Assembly (NCBI RefSeq): GCF_007741495.1
Contig: NZ_CP036262.1
Location: 2,852,001-2,916,000 of the forward strand
Length of the DNA stretch: 64,000 nt
From: Roseimaritima multifibrata
GTDB taxonomy: Bacteria > Planctomycetota > Planctomycetia > Pirellulales > Pirellulaceae
Reading direction: 5' to 3'
The notes under the pieces are model-generated. The model was not told the origin of the DNA. It was given only the letters and a program-made list of their open reading frames with translations, and did not search any database. This document shows positions 1 through 10,500 of this stretch, piece after piece (within the stretch, counting starts at the first letter, position 1; each line of letters opens with the position of its first letter). The position numbers and the translations under genes are program-made.

Positions 1-1
1 G

Positions 2-853
2 AAGGGGAGCGTGTTCGGGTATATCGGACCAAATGGAGCTGGGAAAACGACCAGCATGCGAATTCTGGCGACGCTTGATTTGCCAACGTATGGCGATGCA
101 TTTGTGGATGGTTTTTCCGTTATCCATGATCCGGAACTGGTCCGTCGGAAACTAGGGTTCATGCCCGACGCGTTTGGTAGCTATCGAGACGTTAGCTGCT
201 GGGAATACATCGACTTCTTTGCCCGTGCATACGGGTTGATCGGCAGGGAACGCCAGAAACGCCTTGAATGGGTGACAGACTTTACCGGAATTCGAGGGAT
301 GCAGCACAAGCCAATCAGTGGGCTGAGCAAAGGGATGAAGCAGAGGCTCTGTTTAGGCAGAGCCCTCGTTCATGACCCCGCCGTATTGATTTTGGATGAA
401 CCGGCTGCAGGACTGGATCCTCGAGCTCGGATTGAACTGCGAAATATGATCGGAACATTGGGGGCTGAAGGCAAAACGATCCTGGTCAGCAGTCATATCT
501 TGACCGAGCTAGCGGAGATGTGTGATTCGATTGGGATTATCGAACAGGGCCGTCTGTTGGCCACGGGATCGGTCGAAGCGATTCAAGAAGCGCAAAGAAA
601 GACCCGCGATATTCGGTTGCGGGTGGTTTCCGATCCGGTCGCGGCTGAAAAGTGGTTGACGCTTCATTCCGACTGTCAGTCGATTTCTGTAGCCGGAGAT
701 ACACTTCGTTTCGATTTTAGCGGAGACGAAGAAGCGCAGGCCGACTTGGTTGCTGCTCTCATTCAGGACGGCTGTCGAATCAGCGAAATTCACGCTCATC
801 AGAAAAGTTTGGAAGATGTCTTCTTGCATGTCACCGAGGGGCTGGTCCAATGA
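2..853 (+). CDS. ABC transporter ATP-binding protein (5' end cut by window edge)
   Basis: Energy-coupling subunit of an ABC-2-type membrane transporter. The frame is open to the left edge, so the true start lies upstream and a short N-terminal piece is missing. Counting from the GTG at 11, Walker A GPNGAGKT is residues 6-13, the signature LSKGMKQR 105-112, Walker B VLILDE 125-130 and the switch histidine 162. About 115 residues follow as the variable C-terminal part seen in NatA/ABCA-like exporter ATPases. The stop overlaps the permease start by 4 nt (ATGA), so the two are cotranscribed and probably translationally coupled. The substrate cannot be read from sequence. Confidence 0.93.
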   Translation, partial: KGSVFGYIGPNGAGKTTSMRILATLDLPTYGDAFVDGFSVIHDPELVRRKLGFMPDAFGSYRDVSCWEYIDFFARAYGLIGRERQKRLEWVTDFTGIRGMQHKPISGLSKGMKQRLCLGRALVHDPAVLILDEPAAGLDPRARIELRNMIGTLGAEGKTILVSSHILTELAEMCDSIGIIEQGRLLATGSVEAIQEAQRKTRDIRLRVVSDPVAAEKWLTLHSDCQSISVAGDTLRFDFSGDEEAQADLVAALIQDGCRISEIHAHQKSLEDVFLHVTEGLVQ

Positions 854-2433
854 TCACTGAGTGGCGGGAACGCTTGCTGCGCTGGGAGGCGTCGTGCGAA
901 CGACTGGGCGATTCATTGAATCCGATTCTGGTAAAAGAGACTCGGCAATCTTTAAAGAGCCGCCAGTTTCTGGTGACCTTTTCACTGTTACTGTTAGCTT
1001 CTTTTGGCTGGTCGGTCGTCGGCAGCATGATGCTGATGCCGGGGCTGTACTACAGGCCTTCGGCGGCTCCGATGCTGGTGGGGTATTACTTGTTGCTTGC
1101 GGTGCCGATGTTGTTTGTCGTTCCTGTCGCTGCCTACCGTTCGTTGGCGGTCGAGATTGACGATGGGACTTTGGAGTTGCTTCGGGTGACCACTTTGTCG
1201 CCGATGCAGATCGTGATGGGCAAGTTTTGCAGTGCCCTTTTGCAAATGATGCTTTACTTCATTGTCCTGATTCCATGTGTCGCCTACGCCTATGCCCTAC
1301 GGGGAATCGATTTTCCGACCTTGGCGGTTCTCTTGTCGCTGGTTTTGTTGGCCGCGATTCAATTGACCATCTTTGGGCTGTTTCTCGCGCCAGTTCCTTC
1401 CGGGCGAACAGGCCAACTGACGGCACTATTCGCTTTGGTTGGGGTTCTGTTGGTTGCGGAATACCTGATCGGTACTCAGGCAATCGCATTAATTCAGCAG
1501 GCCAACGCGATGTCCACTTGGGTACGCGCGTTCCTCTCTTTTAGCGGCGTCGCGATTGTCGCCAGTACGAGTTACGTCTTTATGACCGCCTCGGCGGCTT
1601 TGTTGGCGCCTGCGTGTTCCAATCGGTCCACTCGAGTTCGAGCTGCGTTATTGATACAGCTGACGGTCGTTCTTGGGTTGTTTGGCTATGTCGTGGTCGA
1701 AAACCTGCAGTTTGCAACTTCAAATCAAGGGTTGTTAGGTTTGGGGAGTGTCATCTTTATGATCCTTCCCTGGGTTGGAGTAGGGTATGCGGTTTACTGG
1801 GCATTGCTGGGTTCCATGATGGCTTCTGAATCGGGGGACCTGACGCCGCGTGTCCGCCGTGGATTGCCCGCTTCGTTCCTGGGGCGGCTGTTTCTGACAT
1901 TGTTTATTCCGGGACCGGTTACCGGTTTATTGTTTGCAGCGACAGGGGCTGCGATCGCAATGCTGTTTGTCAGCGGAGGGCTGTACTACCTGCGTCCAGC
2001 GGGGAGCCCGCTGCAGGACGTTGTCGCGAATGTTTCGCTGGCCGTTTTTGGGTACTTGGTTCTGCTGCTGACATTGGTCCGCTGGAGTGCTGGGGCGCTG
2101 CGGCGGTATGCCGTTTTTCGACCTGCCGTCGGGTTGGCGTTGCTGTCGATCATCGCGCTATTATGCTGCATAATTCCCTATGGCATTTATATGGTCTGGG
2201 CCGACTATCCATCGCGTCCGACCTATTCGAAGTGGCAGCTTGCCAATTGGCTGTGGACCATTCAGCAAATCGGCAACGGTCGCCGTGATTTGCATTGGAT
2301 CGTTTTTTCTGGCGGGGTTTTTTGTCTGCTAGCGCAAGCAGCTTTTCTGGGACGTGGGACGTTGACTCAAGTACTGCCAATCCCCGAACGCGTGCGGGTT
2401 GAACAGCAGCGGACCGCTGACGACGAAGATTAA
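850..2433 (+). CDS. ABC-2-type transporter permease
   Basis: Integral membrane partner of the preceding ATPase, 527 aa with roughly twelve hydrophobic segments. The N-terminal part has the usual ABC-2 layout: a basic cytoplasmic start, a first membrane helix near residues 40-60, then an acidic stretch with EIDDGTLELLRVTTLSP (about residues 101-117) before the next helices. That stretch matches the conserved cytoplasmic motif of ABC-2 permeases, in which Glu-x(n)-Gly-Thr-Leu precedes a Ser/Pro turn. The ATG lies inside the ATPase stop (ATGA). No periplasmic domain is evident. Which compound is moved (polysaccharide, drug, gliding or envelope component) is unknown. Confidence 0.88.
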   Translation: MITEWRERLLRWEASCERLGDSLNPILVKETRQSLKSRQFLVTFSLLLLASFGWSVVGSMMLMPGLYYRPSAAPMLVGYYLLLAVPMLFVVPVAAYRSLAVEIDDGTLELLRVTTLSPMQIVMGKFCSALLQMMLYFIVLIPCVAYAYALRGIDFPTLAVLLSLVLLAAIQLTIFGLFLAPVPSGRTGQLTALFALVGVLLVAEYLIGTQAIALIQQANAMSTWVRAFLSFSGVAIVASTSYVFMTASAALLAPACSNRSTRVRAALLIQLTVVLGLFGYVVVENLQFATSNQGLLGLGSVIFMILPWVGVGYAVYWALLGSMMASESGDLTPRVRRGLPASFLGRLFLTLFIPGPVTGLLFAATGAAIAMLFVSGGLYYLRPAGSPLQDVVANVSLAVFGYLVLLLTLVRWSAGALRRYAVFRPAVGLALLSIIALLCCIIPYGIYMVWADYPSRPTYSKWQLANWLWTIQQIGNGRRDLHWIVFSGGVFCLLAQAAFLGRGTLTQVLPIPERVRVEQQRTADDED

Positions 2434-2654
2434 CGCTGCGGCTGCATTAACGCTTCGGCTGCAACGAATATTGGGAACGCAATCATTCCACCCCACAAAA
2501 AAACGTTTGTGTCTGTCGAGATGGTTTGGTGGAGTTCAAAGCGGCTGGTGAACTGAAACCGATGGAGCTGTTTAAAGTTCTAATTAGAATAAGAAGTCCG
2601 TTTTGATCTTCTTTTTCTTTTTGGTGCTTCACGTGGAAGCTTGTTTGCCCTCTC

Positions 2655-3977
2655 ATGCCTGCTCAATCAATGTCACAAAATCGCGTCACGCGGTGGCTCT
2701 CTTTGCCGGCAGCCCAGTGGCTGGCGGTGGCATTGTTGGTTGTCGGATTGGCTGCGACGGCCGCGCGCGTTGTCAAACAGTACCAGACGCCCGGTCCCTT
2801 CGATCCGACGCGGCAAGGGTATTGTGATTTTCACAACGGAGTTTACTTTCCGGCGGCCGCTTGGCTGCAAGGAATCAGCCCCTACGGCCAGGAGTACGCG
2901 AGTCGTTTTCCGGTGGCCCGCAGCGTCCCGTTCTTCTCGCCTTCGATTTATGTCCTCCATGTGCCGTTTGCGTTGCTGCCGTTGCACGTTGCCGAAGTCG
3001 GTTACTTTCTGTTTTCGATCGGTGTCGTTTTAGCGATAGCGCAATTGGTTGCAAAGGATGTGGCCTCCTCGGAAAAACTGCAGAGATCGGTGTTTCTGTG
3101 GACGGCCGTGGGTATTGTTTTTTCGCGTGGAGGGCACATCACCTTGTTTGATGGGTATTTCACTCTACTGCTTATTGGAGGGTCGTTCCTTGCGATTTCT
3201 CAGGCCGAGAAACGCCCCTGGTTGGCAGCGGTGGGGTTGCTGCTTGCGTCGTCCAAGCCGACGTTTATTCTGCCTTTGGGAATTCTGCTGGTCGCACGCG
3301 GAAACTATCGGGCGATCTGGCGAGGCGCTTTTTTGTCTGTCTTTTTCGCAGCAGTCGGTTTTGCTTGGATTGCATACCACCAAAGTGAAGAAAGCATGTA
3401 TGTGGGAATGCAAGAAATCGTCGCTCAAATTTCTCAGACGCAAGAGATTCATCAGGCCGAGCTTGACGAGATGCCGGTGCATTCGTGGACCCGATTGGAT
3501 TTGCTGGCAATCATCGCAAAATGGACCGGTCACAATCCCGGGGCCCTTGTCCACCTTTGGGGCATGTTTGCGGTGTTGGTGATCCCTTGTTGGGTTCTAC
3601 TGCGCCGGTCCGCCGTTGGTGAGGATGATGGCTTGACCGGAGTTACTGGGGCATTGGTTTTGGTAGCAACCTTGGTTTCACTTTATCACCAGTCGTACGA
3701 TGCGTTGTTGGTGGTCGCTCCGCTAGCCGGTGTGGTCGTCGGGCAAAGTGAATTCTGGACGCGGTTGCCGGCAATGTATCGCTGGGGGATCGGGCTGGGA
3801 TTGCTGATCCCGCTATTCAATTACTTATCTACCCGCATGTTTATCGATCGAGTGAACGTTTCGGACAGGTTCATCCAAGTTGTGACTAGCTTGAACGGAG
3901 TTTGTTTGACGCTTGTTCTGTTGATGCTCTGCTGGTCTGCAATCCGTTATTCTTATGATTCGCCCGCAGATGCCTAA
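2655..3977 (+). CDS. GT87/DUF2029-like membrane glycosyltransferase
   Basis: Polytopic membrane protein of 440 aa with about ten hydrophobic segments. It resembles the GT87 (former DUF2029) group of polyprenyl-phosphate-sugar-dependent mannosyltransferase-like enzymes, which act on the outer face of the cytoplasmic membrane. The supporting feature is the first extracytoplasmic loop, with the acidic pair in YCDFHNGVYFPAAAWLQG followed by SPYG (about residues 55-80), a pattern typical of the family. The gene stands alone: 221 nt separate it from the ABC permease and no glycan cluster is nearby. ATG 2655 is used; a second in-frame ATG at 2670 is possible. Acceptor and donor are unknown. Confidence 0.72.
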   Translation: MPAQSMSQNRVTRWLSLPAAQWLAVALLVVGLAATAARVVKQYQTPGPFDPTRQGYCDFHNGVYFPAAAWLQGISPYGQEYASRFPVARSVPFFSPSIYVLHVPFALLPLHVAEVGYFLFSIGVVLAIAQLVAKDVASSEKLQRSVFLWTAVGIVFSRGGHITLFDGYFTLLLIGGSFLAISQAEKRPWLAAVGLLLASSKPTFILPLGILLVARGNYRAIWRGAFLSVFFAAVGFAWIAYHQSEESMYVGMQEIVAQISQTQEIHQAELDEMPVHSWTRLDLLAIIAKWTGHNPGALVHLWGMFAVLVIPCWVLLRRSAVGEDDGLTGVTGALVLVATLVSLYHQSYDALLVVAPLAGVVVGQSEFWTRLPAMYRWGIGLGLLIPLFNYLSTRMFIDRVNVSDRFIQVVTSLNGVCLTLVLLMLCWSAIRYSYDSPADA

Positions 3978-4311
3978 GTAAATGGCATTGGGCCAGCGCT
4001 GGCCGGCGCTTGATCGGATGCCCCGCCGCGCAAGTCGATTCCAGCCTTTTCTGCTTTACTCAAGCAGCGGGTTACCGTTTTTCCGCTAAAGATATAAGGC
4101 GGATGGACCAGAAGAGAAGGTGTTGGCTGTGGGTTTAAGTACAGACGTTCACTGGCATTTTTGAGCGGGGCGATTGGCTATTCTGTTCAACGGGGTTCTT
4201 CCCCGCCGCCTTAAGTTTGCAAAACTTCTTTGGTTGGAACGACCTTGTCTCAGCCAACTTTGATTTCACTTTTCAGGTGACCGTGTTGGATCCTTGGAGG
4301 AATCGAAATCG
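3978..4311. other. Intergenic region with two small hairpins, no gene
   Basis: No convincing coding frame. It holds a perfect 14-bp palindrome GGCCAGCGCTGGCC at 3991-4004, just after the glycosyltransferase stop, and a 5-bp GC stem with TTCTT loop at 4191-4205. Neither has a T-run, so a terminator role is only possible. The last bases carry the Shine-Dalgarno of the next gene. Confidence 0.5.
4296..4300 (+). promoter_or_regulatory. Shine-Dalgarno GGAGG deciding the start of the histidine kinase
   Basis: GGAGG ends 11 nt before the ATG at 4312. An upstream in-frame TTG at 4294 would overlap this ribosome binding site, so the ATG is the better start. Confidence 0.6.
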
Positions 4312-7212
4312 ATGTGGTTTTTCGTCCATTTGAAGTCGAATTGGATCCTGTGCGGTTTGCTTGTATTCAGTTTTAGTCCGGCTGGATCTTTGATTGCGAA
4401 TTCGATCGAAGCAAGCGAAGCGGGCGTGATCACCAGTTTCCCTGAAATGCGATCTCGGATGCGGGAAAGCCCCGCACAGTCTTTTCCGTTCGACATCAAA
4501 GTTCGATTGGCTTTTGTTAGTCCTGGTTGGAACCGGTTTCGAGTCCAGAACGAGGGGCTTGGACGATGGTGTACGATCAGCGCTGAACTGCAGTCCGTCG
4601 TTGAAAAATGCACGATTGGTGATCAGTTGCGAATCCGCGGACACATCGTGCACCAAGGTTTCATCCAGGTAGACGATTTAGAATTTTTGGCCGAAGGTTT
4701 AAACCGAGACCTCACATCGATCCCTGTCGTGCAGGATGGCGAACCACAGCTTTGGCGATACGTCGAGTATGAAGGAATCGTCGAATCCGTATTCGAATCT
4801 CCATCGCAGATTCAATTTACCTTTCGCGATAACGGTCTCCAGCTCTGCGCGAAACTCCACACAACGACGTCGGATTCAGCCAGTTACCAGTTGGCAGGAA
4901 AGCGGGTTAAGTTGTGGGGCTATTTAGAAAAAGACGCCGGTTTCGCCAACGATCCATTTGACGGCCTGCGTATCTTGATGATGTCTCGCGATCAGTTGCA
5001 GATTGTCGATCCGGAGGAAGCGGCCGCGAAGATTCCTGAAGCGGATGTTTTGACGGATAAGGTCGTCCTTTTTCAGGATAGTGATCACTTGATCTTAGAC
5101 GGTTACCGGTTGTCTCCGATCCCGCAGATAGTGCTCTCGCCAGGTGATTTAGTGGACGTCTCTTTGGTCCCGGTCGTCCCTGAGTCCGATGGAGAATGGA
5201 GCAAGCAAGCATCGGCGGAGAATAAGCGAGTCGGGTGGATGCATTTGGTCTCGGTGGGCAATACGCTGCGGGCAAAAGAAACGACTCCTCAAGCGATTCT
5301 GCAAAGCCAAGCCTTCTACCAGAATGCCACTCTGGAATCGACCGTCGAAGAGATTCTGTTTGATGTGCGTCATACCACGCTGCGGCTATCCGAAGGGGGA
5401 GTGAATTATGTTGCACTATTTCCTGCCCCGGAAAGTGTTGACTGGACTTACATATCGACCCAGCGAAAGCGATACCCGGTCGGTTCCCGGATCAAGCTAA
5501 CGGGAGTGGTGGATGTCGCGGACGCGGACTTTATGAACGCCGCTTTTTTATTGCGAGGGGACGAATTGGATAAAATTCAAATCCTAGTGATCCCATTGCA
5601 GTGGACCTTGGCCCAGTTGAAGTGGGCTTTTTTACTCCTGGGCGGCATTCTGATTGTGGTTTTGCTATGGCAGTTTAGTTTGCGCCGCCAAGTCTTGGCC
5701 GCGACTCAAGAATTACGGTCTTTGAATGCGAGGGTATCGGCGGCGACGAGAGCCGTTCGCGACGGCATTCTTGTTTTTGATCTAGACCGGAAGGTTTCCC
5801 AGACGGATGAAGATCTGGAGCGAATTATTGGCGAATCGATTGATTTAGGGGTGACCGACGCGATTGTGTTAAGAACGCACTTGGGAGCTCGGTTTAGTCG
5901 AACCGCGGCGTTCAACAATTTCTGGCAAGCGGCTTTCGATAATCCGGCTTTGACAAAAACAAACGAGTTTGAAACCGTTTCTCCAGCAGGCTGGCTGTCG
6001 GTTTATACGGCCCCGGTGTTTGATGATGAGGGAGTCTATTTCGGCCGGATTTGGACCTTTGACGATATCACCCAAAGAAAACGGTTCGAGGAAGAGTGCG
6101 TCCAGTCGCAGAAGATTCGCGCCATTGGAAGGTTAGCGGGAGGGGTTGCTCACGATTTCAATAACCTACTGCATGTGATCGGGGCTAGCCTAGACCAGGT
6201 TGTGGCCGCTCCCGATTCTTCGACGGTCGCTGAACCGATCGCCATCGCTTCTGCGGCGGTCAAACGCGCGTCGGACATCACCCATCACCTGCTAACGTTT
6301 TCCCGACGCTCGACGCTCAGTAAAAAGACGATTCAGGTTACCGAATTGATTGACCAAGTTGCCGGTTTGATGCGTTCGACTTTGGGCGCCGATGTTGATT
6401 TCCGTACCGATGTTTCGAAGGATCTGTGGCCGGTGGAAGCGGACGCTGGACAGTTAGAGCAGGTCCTAATCAATCTTTGCCTTAACGCGCGTGACGCGCT
6501 GCGCAAGCGGCCTGGGGTGATTCGAATTCATGCGGAGAATTCAACCTTCGATAAGATTGGACAGACGGTCAAAATTCGTGTTTGCGATAATGGTGGGGGG
6601 ATTCCTCACGAGATGTTGGATAAAATATTTGAACCGTTCTTTACAACGAAGGAGATCGGGGAGGGGACAGGGCTTGGCTTGGCAACTGCCCTTGGAGTGA
6701 TTGAACAGCATGGTGGCAGAATTTTTTGTGAATCGGTTTATCAAAAGGGGACAGAAATCGTGATTCATTTACCAAAATCAGATAAACCGGCGGTACCCGT
6801 TCCGGTGAAAAATCATTCGCTTGCGTCGGAGGAGGTGAGGCGACCTAAGCGGGTGCTGTTGATCGATGACGACGATATGGTCCTGCGCTCGACGTCCTTG
6901 ATGCTGCAAAGATTGCACCATGACGTGGTCTGTGCCATTGGAGGTCAAGCTGGTCTGGAACTACTCGGTGCGGACAAACCATTTGACGTTGTGATGCTTG
7001 ATTTGACCATGCCGGAGATGTCAGGGCTGGAGACGCTGGAGGCTATTCGCAAACAGAATGCTGAAATTCCTGTAATCATTTGCAGTGGCTATTCCGAGGA
7101 TGCCGAGCAACTTATTCACCAAAAAGAGATGCGTCCTGACGCATTCTTGGCTAAGCCATTTCGAAGCAAAGATCTTCGAGAAATCTTGCTGGCGTTCGAT
7201 AGCCCTAAGTAA
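4312..7212 (+). CDS. Hybrid sensor histidine kinase with receiver domain
   Basis: Membrane sensor kinase, 966 aa. Order: N-terminal signal anchor (about residues 5-22); a ~400-residue extracytoplasmic part made of beta-rich segments that look like repeated OB-folds (recurring 'GD.LRIRGHIV', 'GKRVKLWGYLE', 'GSRIKLTGVVD' ends); a membrane helix near 430-452; a PAS-like region; HisKA with the phospho-acceptor His614 in GGVAHDFNNLL; HATPase with N-box INLCLNARDAL, G-boxes DNGGGIP and GEGTGLGLA; and a C-terminal receiver with Asp897 in VVMLDLTMPEMSG and the conserved Lys in AKPF. The phosphate can therefore pass from His to Asp in the same chain. No separate response regulator or output gene is adjacent. 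The ligand is unknown. Confidence 0.9.
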   Translation: MWFFVHLKSNWILCGLLVFSFSPAGSLIANSIEASEAGVITSFPEMRSRMRESPAQSFPFDIKVRLAFVSPGWNRFRVQNEGLGRWCTISAELQSVVEKCTIGDQLRIRGHIVHQGFIQVDDLEFLAEGLNRDLTSIPVVQDGEPQLWRYVEYEGIVESVFESPSQIQFTFRDNGLQLCAKLHTTTSDSASYQLAGKRVKLWGYLEKDAGFANDPFDGLRILMMSRDQLQIVDPEEAAAKIPEADVLTDKVVLFQDSDHLILDGYRLSPIPQIVLSPGDLVDVSLVPVVPESDGEWSKQASAENKRVGWMHLVSVGNTLRAKETTPQAILQSQAFYQNATLESTVEEILFDVRHTTLRLSEGGVNYVALFPAPESVDWTYISTQRKRYPVGSRIKLTGVVDVADADFMNAAFLLRGDELDKIQILVIPLQWTLAQLKWAFLLLGGILIVVLLWQFSLRRQVLAATQELRSLNARVSAATRAVRDGILVFDLDRKVSQTDEDLERIIGESIDLGVTDAIVLRTHLGARFSRTAAFNNFWQAAFDNPALTKTNEFETVSPAGWLSVYTAPVFDDEGVYFGRIWTFDDITQRKRFEEECVQSQKIRAIGRLAGGVAHDFNNLLHVIGASLDQVVAAPDSSTVAEPIAIASAAVKRASDITHHLLTFSRRSTLSKKTIQVTELIDQVAGLMRSTLGADVDFRTDVSKDLWPVEADAGQLEQVLINLCLNARDALRKRPGVIRIHAENSTFDKIGQTVKIRVCDNGGGIPHEMLDKIFEPFFTTKEIGEGTGLGLATALGVIEQHGGRIFCESVYQKGTEIVIHLPKSDKPAVPVPVKNHSLASEEVRRPKRVLLIDDDDMVLRSTSLMLQRLHHDVVCAIGGQAGLELLGADKPFDVVMLDLTMPEMSGLETLEAIRKQNAEIPVIICSGYSEDAEQLIHQKEMRPDAFLAKPFRSKDLREILLAFDSPK

Positions 7213-7217
7213 GACAC

Positions 7218-7497
7218 GATTGTCGCCTTTCGCTCGGGACGTGGAATCAATAAATGACGGGTTTGCAGCCGTTGAGGAGTCTACTTGGGGCCGCGTGAAC
7301 ACGTAGCCCGGAGGGCGACAGATACTTGCTGGCGGCGTAAGCCTTCGGAGTGGGAATCGCGAAAAGGAAAGCCCAGCGGGCGACAGAACCAGGCTTGTCA
7401 GTCGCCCGCTGGGCTAAAACCACTGCACTCAGACTCGGACGGGCAGAGTTGAAACCGTCACTCATAAATTTCACGTCCCAAGCGAATGACGACAATC
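7218..7497. repeat. 280-bp element with ~47-bp terminal inverted repeats (MITE-like)
   Basis: Left end 7218-7264 (starts GATTGTCGCCTTTCGCT) and right end 7451-7497 (reverse complement starts GATTGTCGTCATTCGCT) match at about 37 of 47 positions. Inside are two related motifs, AGCCCGGAGGGCGAC (about 7308-7322) and AGCCCAGCGGGCGAC (7370-7384), the second forming a strong hairpin. No coding capacity and no clear target duplication. The ends belong to the same repeat family as 36438-36510 and 51120-51189. The element fills most of the 355-bp gap between two convergent genes. Confidence 0.55.
7370..7415 (-). terminator. Candidate terminator of the giant-protein operon
   Basis: Perfect 15-bp stem, AGCCCAGCGGGCGAC pairing with GTCGCCCGCTGGGCT, 16-nt loop. 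Read on the minus strand the stem is followed by TTTCCTTTT, about 150 nt after the stop of the 2270-aa gene. On the plus strand it is followed only by AAAAC. It may equally be just the core of the repeat element it sits in. Confidence 0.4.
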
Positions 7498-7567
7498 TTT
7501 TCCCGCTGACGATTCGATCGACCGGCTGAATGCGAAAAGGAAAACGCTATTGGCGGCCGCGTCTGAC

Positions 7568-10500
7568 TTAGGGATGGGCAGGCGTTGTTTTACGCAACCG
7601 TTTGGCGGTCAACCCAATTAGGCAGATCGCAATCGCGACCGGCAGCGGGGCAACGATAAGCCCTGCAAGTCCAATCAGCAGTAGCCAAAAAGCGGGAGTC
7701 TGGATCGCTTCCTGGAAACGGTCATGAAACTGAAATAGCGCTAATATGAACAGGCTGGCTAGCATCCCCATCGATAGATAGGGAAACCAACGCTCGAGTT
7801 GCAGCGGTTCTTTGATCACGTGCTCTCCGGGAACTTCGGTGGCGCCGCCTGGGTATCGCATCACCGTTGCAACGTTCCAGTCGGCCGGCAGGAGAGGAAG
7901 CAAATCTTGCTCCTTGGCTTCAATCTCAGTGGTTCCTAACACCGAATTCAAATACTCGCTCATGCGGACTTCAAGAACGGATTCAATTTCCATGAGGTTT
8001 TGGTCGTCGTCGTCGTCTTCGGATTGAATCGTTCCGATTTGCTCTGCGGACATCAATTTTTCGAACCGATAAAGCCATGGGGACAGCCAAGCTTCCACTT
8101 CTTCGATTTGTCGGTTCGCCAATCCTTCGCGGGATGCTTCCAACGACTGCAACACGGAATCTGCCAAAGCGGTGTAACGTTCGGTCTGAGTTGAGCGTTC
8201 CCATTCTGAATCGGTTAGCGGGCTGTTCTTGGTCGCCTCTGTTTCATAGCGAGTCACCCATGTTTCTTCGGCAGGCAGTCCAATCAATGTCGGCAAGGGG
8301 ATTGCCGATGATTGAGGGGGTGCCTTTGTCGCCGAGGATATTTCTTTGTATCGTCCCAGCAGCACGATCGGCTGGGCTATTCGGCTGATGCTTAAAGGGA
8401 CGGTCAGTTCGTTTTTGTTTTGTTGAAGCGGAACGGCGATACCGGCTGTCCACTGTCCAAGCGGCTCGAAATTTTCTGGCAGTCGGATCTTGACGGTTTG
8501 AGTATCGGCGGGGAACAGATCCCAGCGACAGAGAACCAAGGGTGCCTGATTGGGCTGGAAGAACAGTTGAGCGTCCAGCAAGCTGACAGACGGGACAGGA
8601 GGGGTCTGAGTCTGGTTGACCATCACCACCGACCAAGCACCGGTCACGTCAAATAATTTTTTGCCTGACAAATCACTTTGAGGAAACAAAGTGTCAATTT
8701 CTTCGGTGTCGATGTCGCGGCGGGCTCCGGTCGCATCCCATCCAATGGTTGTTTTATCCATCTGCAGCGGAACCGCGACGATCAACCGTCGAGGACCGTT
8801 GCCGAGCAAGCGGATCTCAGGGACGGAAATTTGGCTAAGGTCCCCTCCGACCAAACGGCTTCGGAAGCGGATTTCGTGGCTGGAGGACTGAAGGTTTTCG
8901 GGGAGGATGCGGACAAGTTGTTTCGCTGGGTCGGCGGCCGGTTGCGTCGACCATGATTCCGCACTGGTGACTTCCAGGTCTTCACCCCAACGCGATGGGA
9001 TCTCTACCGTGAGGAAATCGATTTTGCCACGCCAGGGATCAAGTCGAATCGTTGCTTCCATCGTCCAGCGACCTTCTGAAAAGGTCAGGTCGGTAACCTG
9101 TAAAGCCGAGATTTCAGTCGGGTTTCGGACTGCTTCGAATCGTCCCGGGAGGACCCCCGAACGCATTGCGGCATCATTGGGAGTCCAAGACCATGACCAC
9201 AGGGGAACAATGTTCTCAGCAAGTCGTGCGCTGTTGGTCAGCGTTGGAGTCGCCGCCGGTAATCCGGGGGCCAGGTGTTCGATGACGTCGACTTCGGTTC
9301 CTCGTGCTAAGGAATAGGTCCCTTCCGTAACGGTGACGCCTTCAAGCCCGATGAACGGTGGTGAAAACCGACCGCTGATCGGTACGTCCATCGATCCTCG
9401 AAGTCGAATGACAAATGGATCGTTGGTGGTCGGTTCGGGAAGCTTAATCTTTCGCAGTCCGCCGGTCAGCGGAGGCGCCACGGTCACCTCTTGAGAATCC
9501 TGGGTGACCGCGTGGATTCGCATTCCTTTGGGAACGCTTAGTTGCATCGGAGGGCTGGCGTTGCCTGTCGGGCGGACGATGGCTTGGTATTCCATCAGCA
9601 ATTGTAGATTCTCGCGATTCGAATCGCTGCGGACTAACAAGCGTTGACTGGGCGTCGCACGCCAAGGTTCTGGTTCCGCCGTCGACAACAACAGGATTGG
9701 GGCGTCCGCTTCGGTGATAAAGGCTTGCTCAAGTACGTCCTCTTGGGAATTCCAGCCGGCCCAGAAACGGTCGATCGGCATGGTCGCCGCCTGGCGCGGG
9801 TCCTTTAGTTGTAGCCTTTGACCGCTTGATTGGTTCAGCCCAATAAAGGTTGGACGGAGCGCTTCTTGCCCCATGATTCGAACCGTAGGCAGCGGGTACT
9901 CGCTGAGGTCTGGCCTCTCCTCGGAGATTTCAAGATCAACGGTTGGCGTTTCCCATAGCAAGCGAATGGGAGGCAGGCGGCGGTCGCTGCATCGCAAATG
10001 AAGGCGGAGTGGAAAGTCGCTGGATGTGCTGGAATTGGCTTTGGGGACAACGTACCAGGATGGCGAGAGCAATGATGGGAGTGGCAGTGAATCGAATTCT
10101 AAAACCAGATCGCCGGCCCGGTCCAATTTGATCGAACTAACATCCATTAAACACTCGGTCACGATTCGCTGGGGACTTGCCTGTACCAGGATTCGCCTTG
10201 CCACGGGGGAAACCTGAGCCGCCCCGCCACTGCGAACCGGACGCCACCGAAGCGACAGCGTGTCGGTCGGTCCAATCTGAGCGGTCAAATCGCCGCTGGC
10301 AAGTTCGGTTTTTTGAATCCCACGACTGGTTGGTGAATCGATTAGGTCCACCTCCACGTCCGCATCAAATGTCAGTTTGCTGGCGCTGATTGCAGGGATC
10401 GGACACGCAAAGTTATGGACTCCGTATTCGTCCACTTCCACATCCGCTTCCATGGTCACGCGGAGGGTCGTTACGCCACTTTTGGGCAGTTGCACGGAGA

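Noticed and set aside
2431-2463. Tandem TAACGCT(G/T)CGGCTGCA at the end of the ABC permease gene
   Set aside because: Two 16-bp copies 17 bp apart overlapping a stop codon are too little to call an element.
7218-7497. Insertion sequence with transposase
   Set aside because: Inverted ends are present, but the 280-bp interior has no coding capacity for a transposase.
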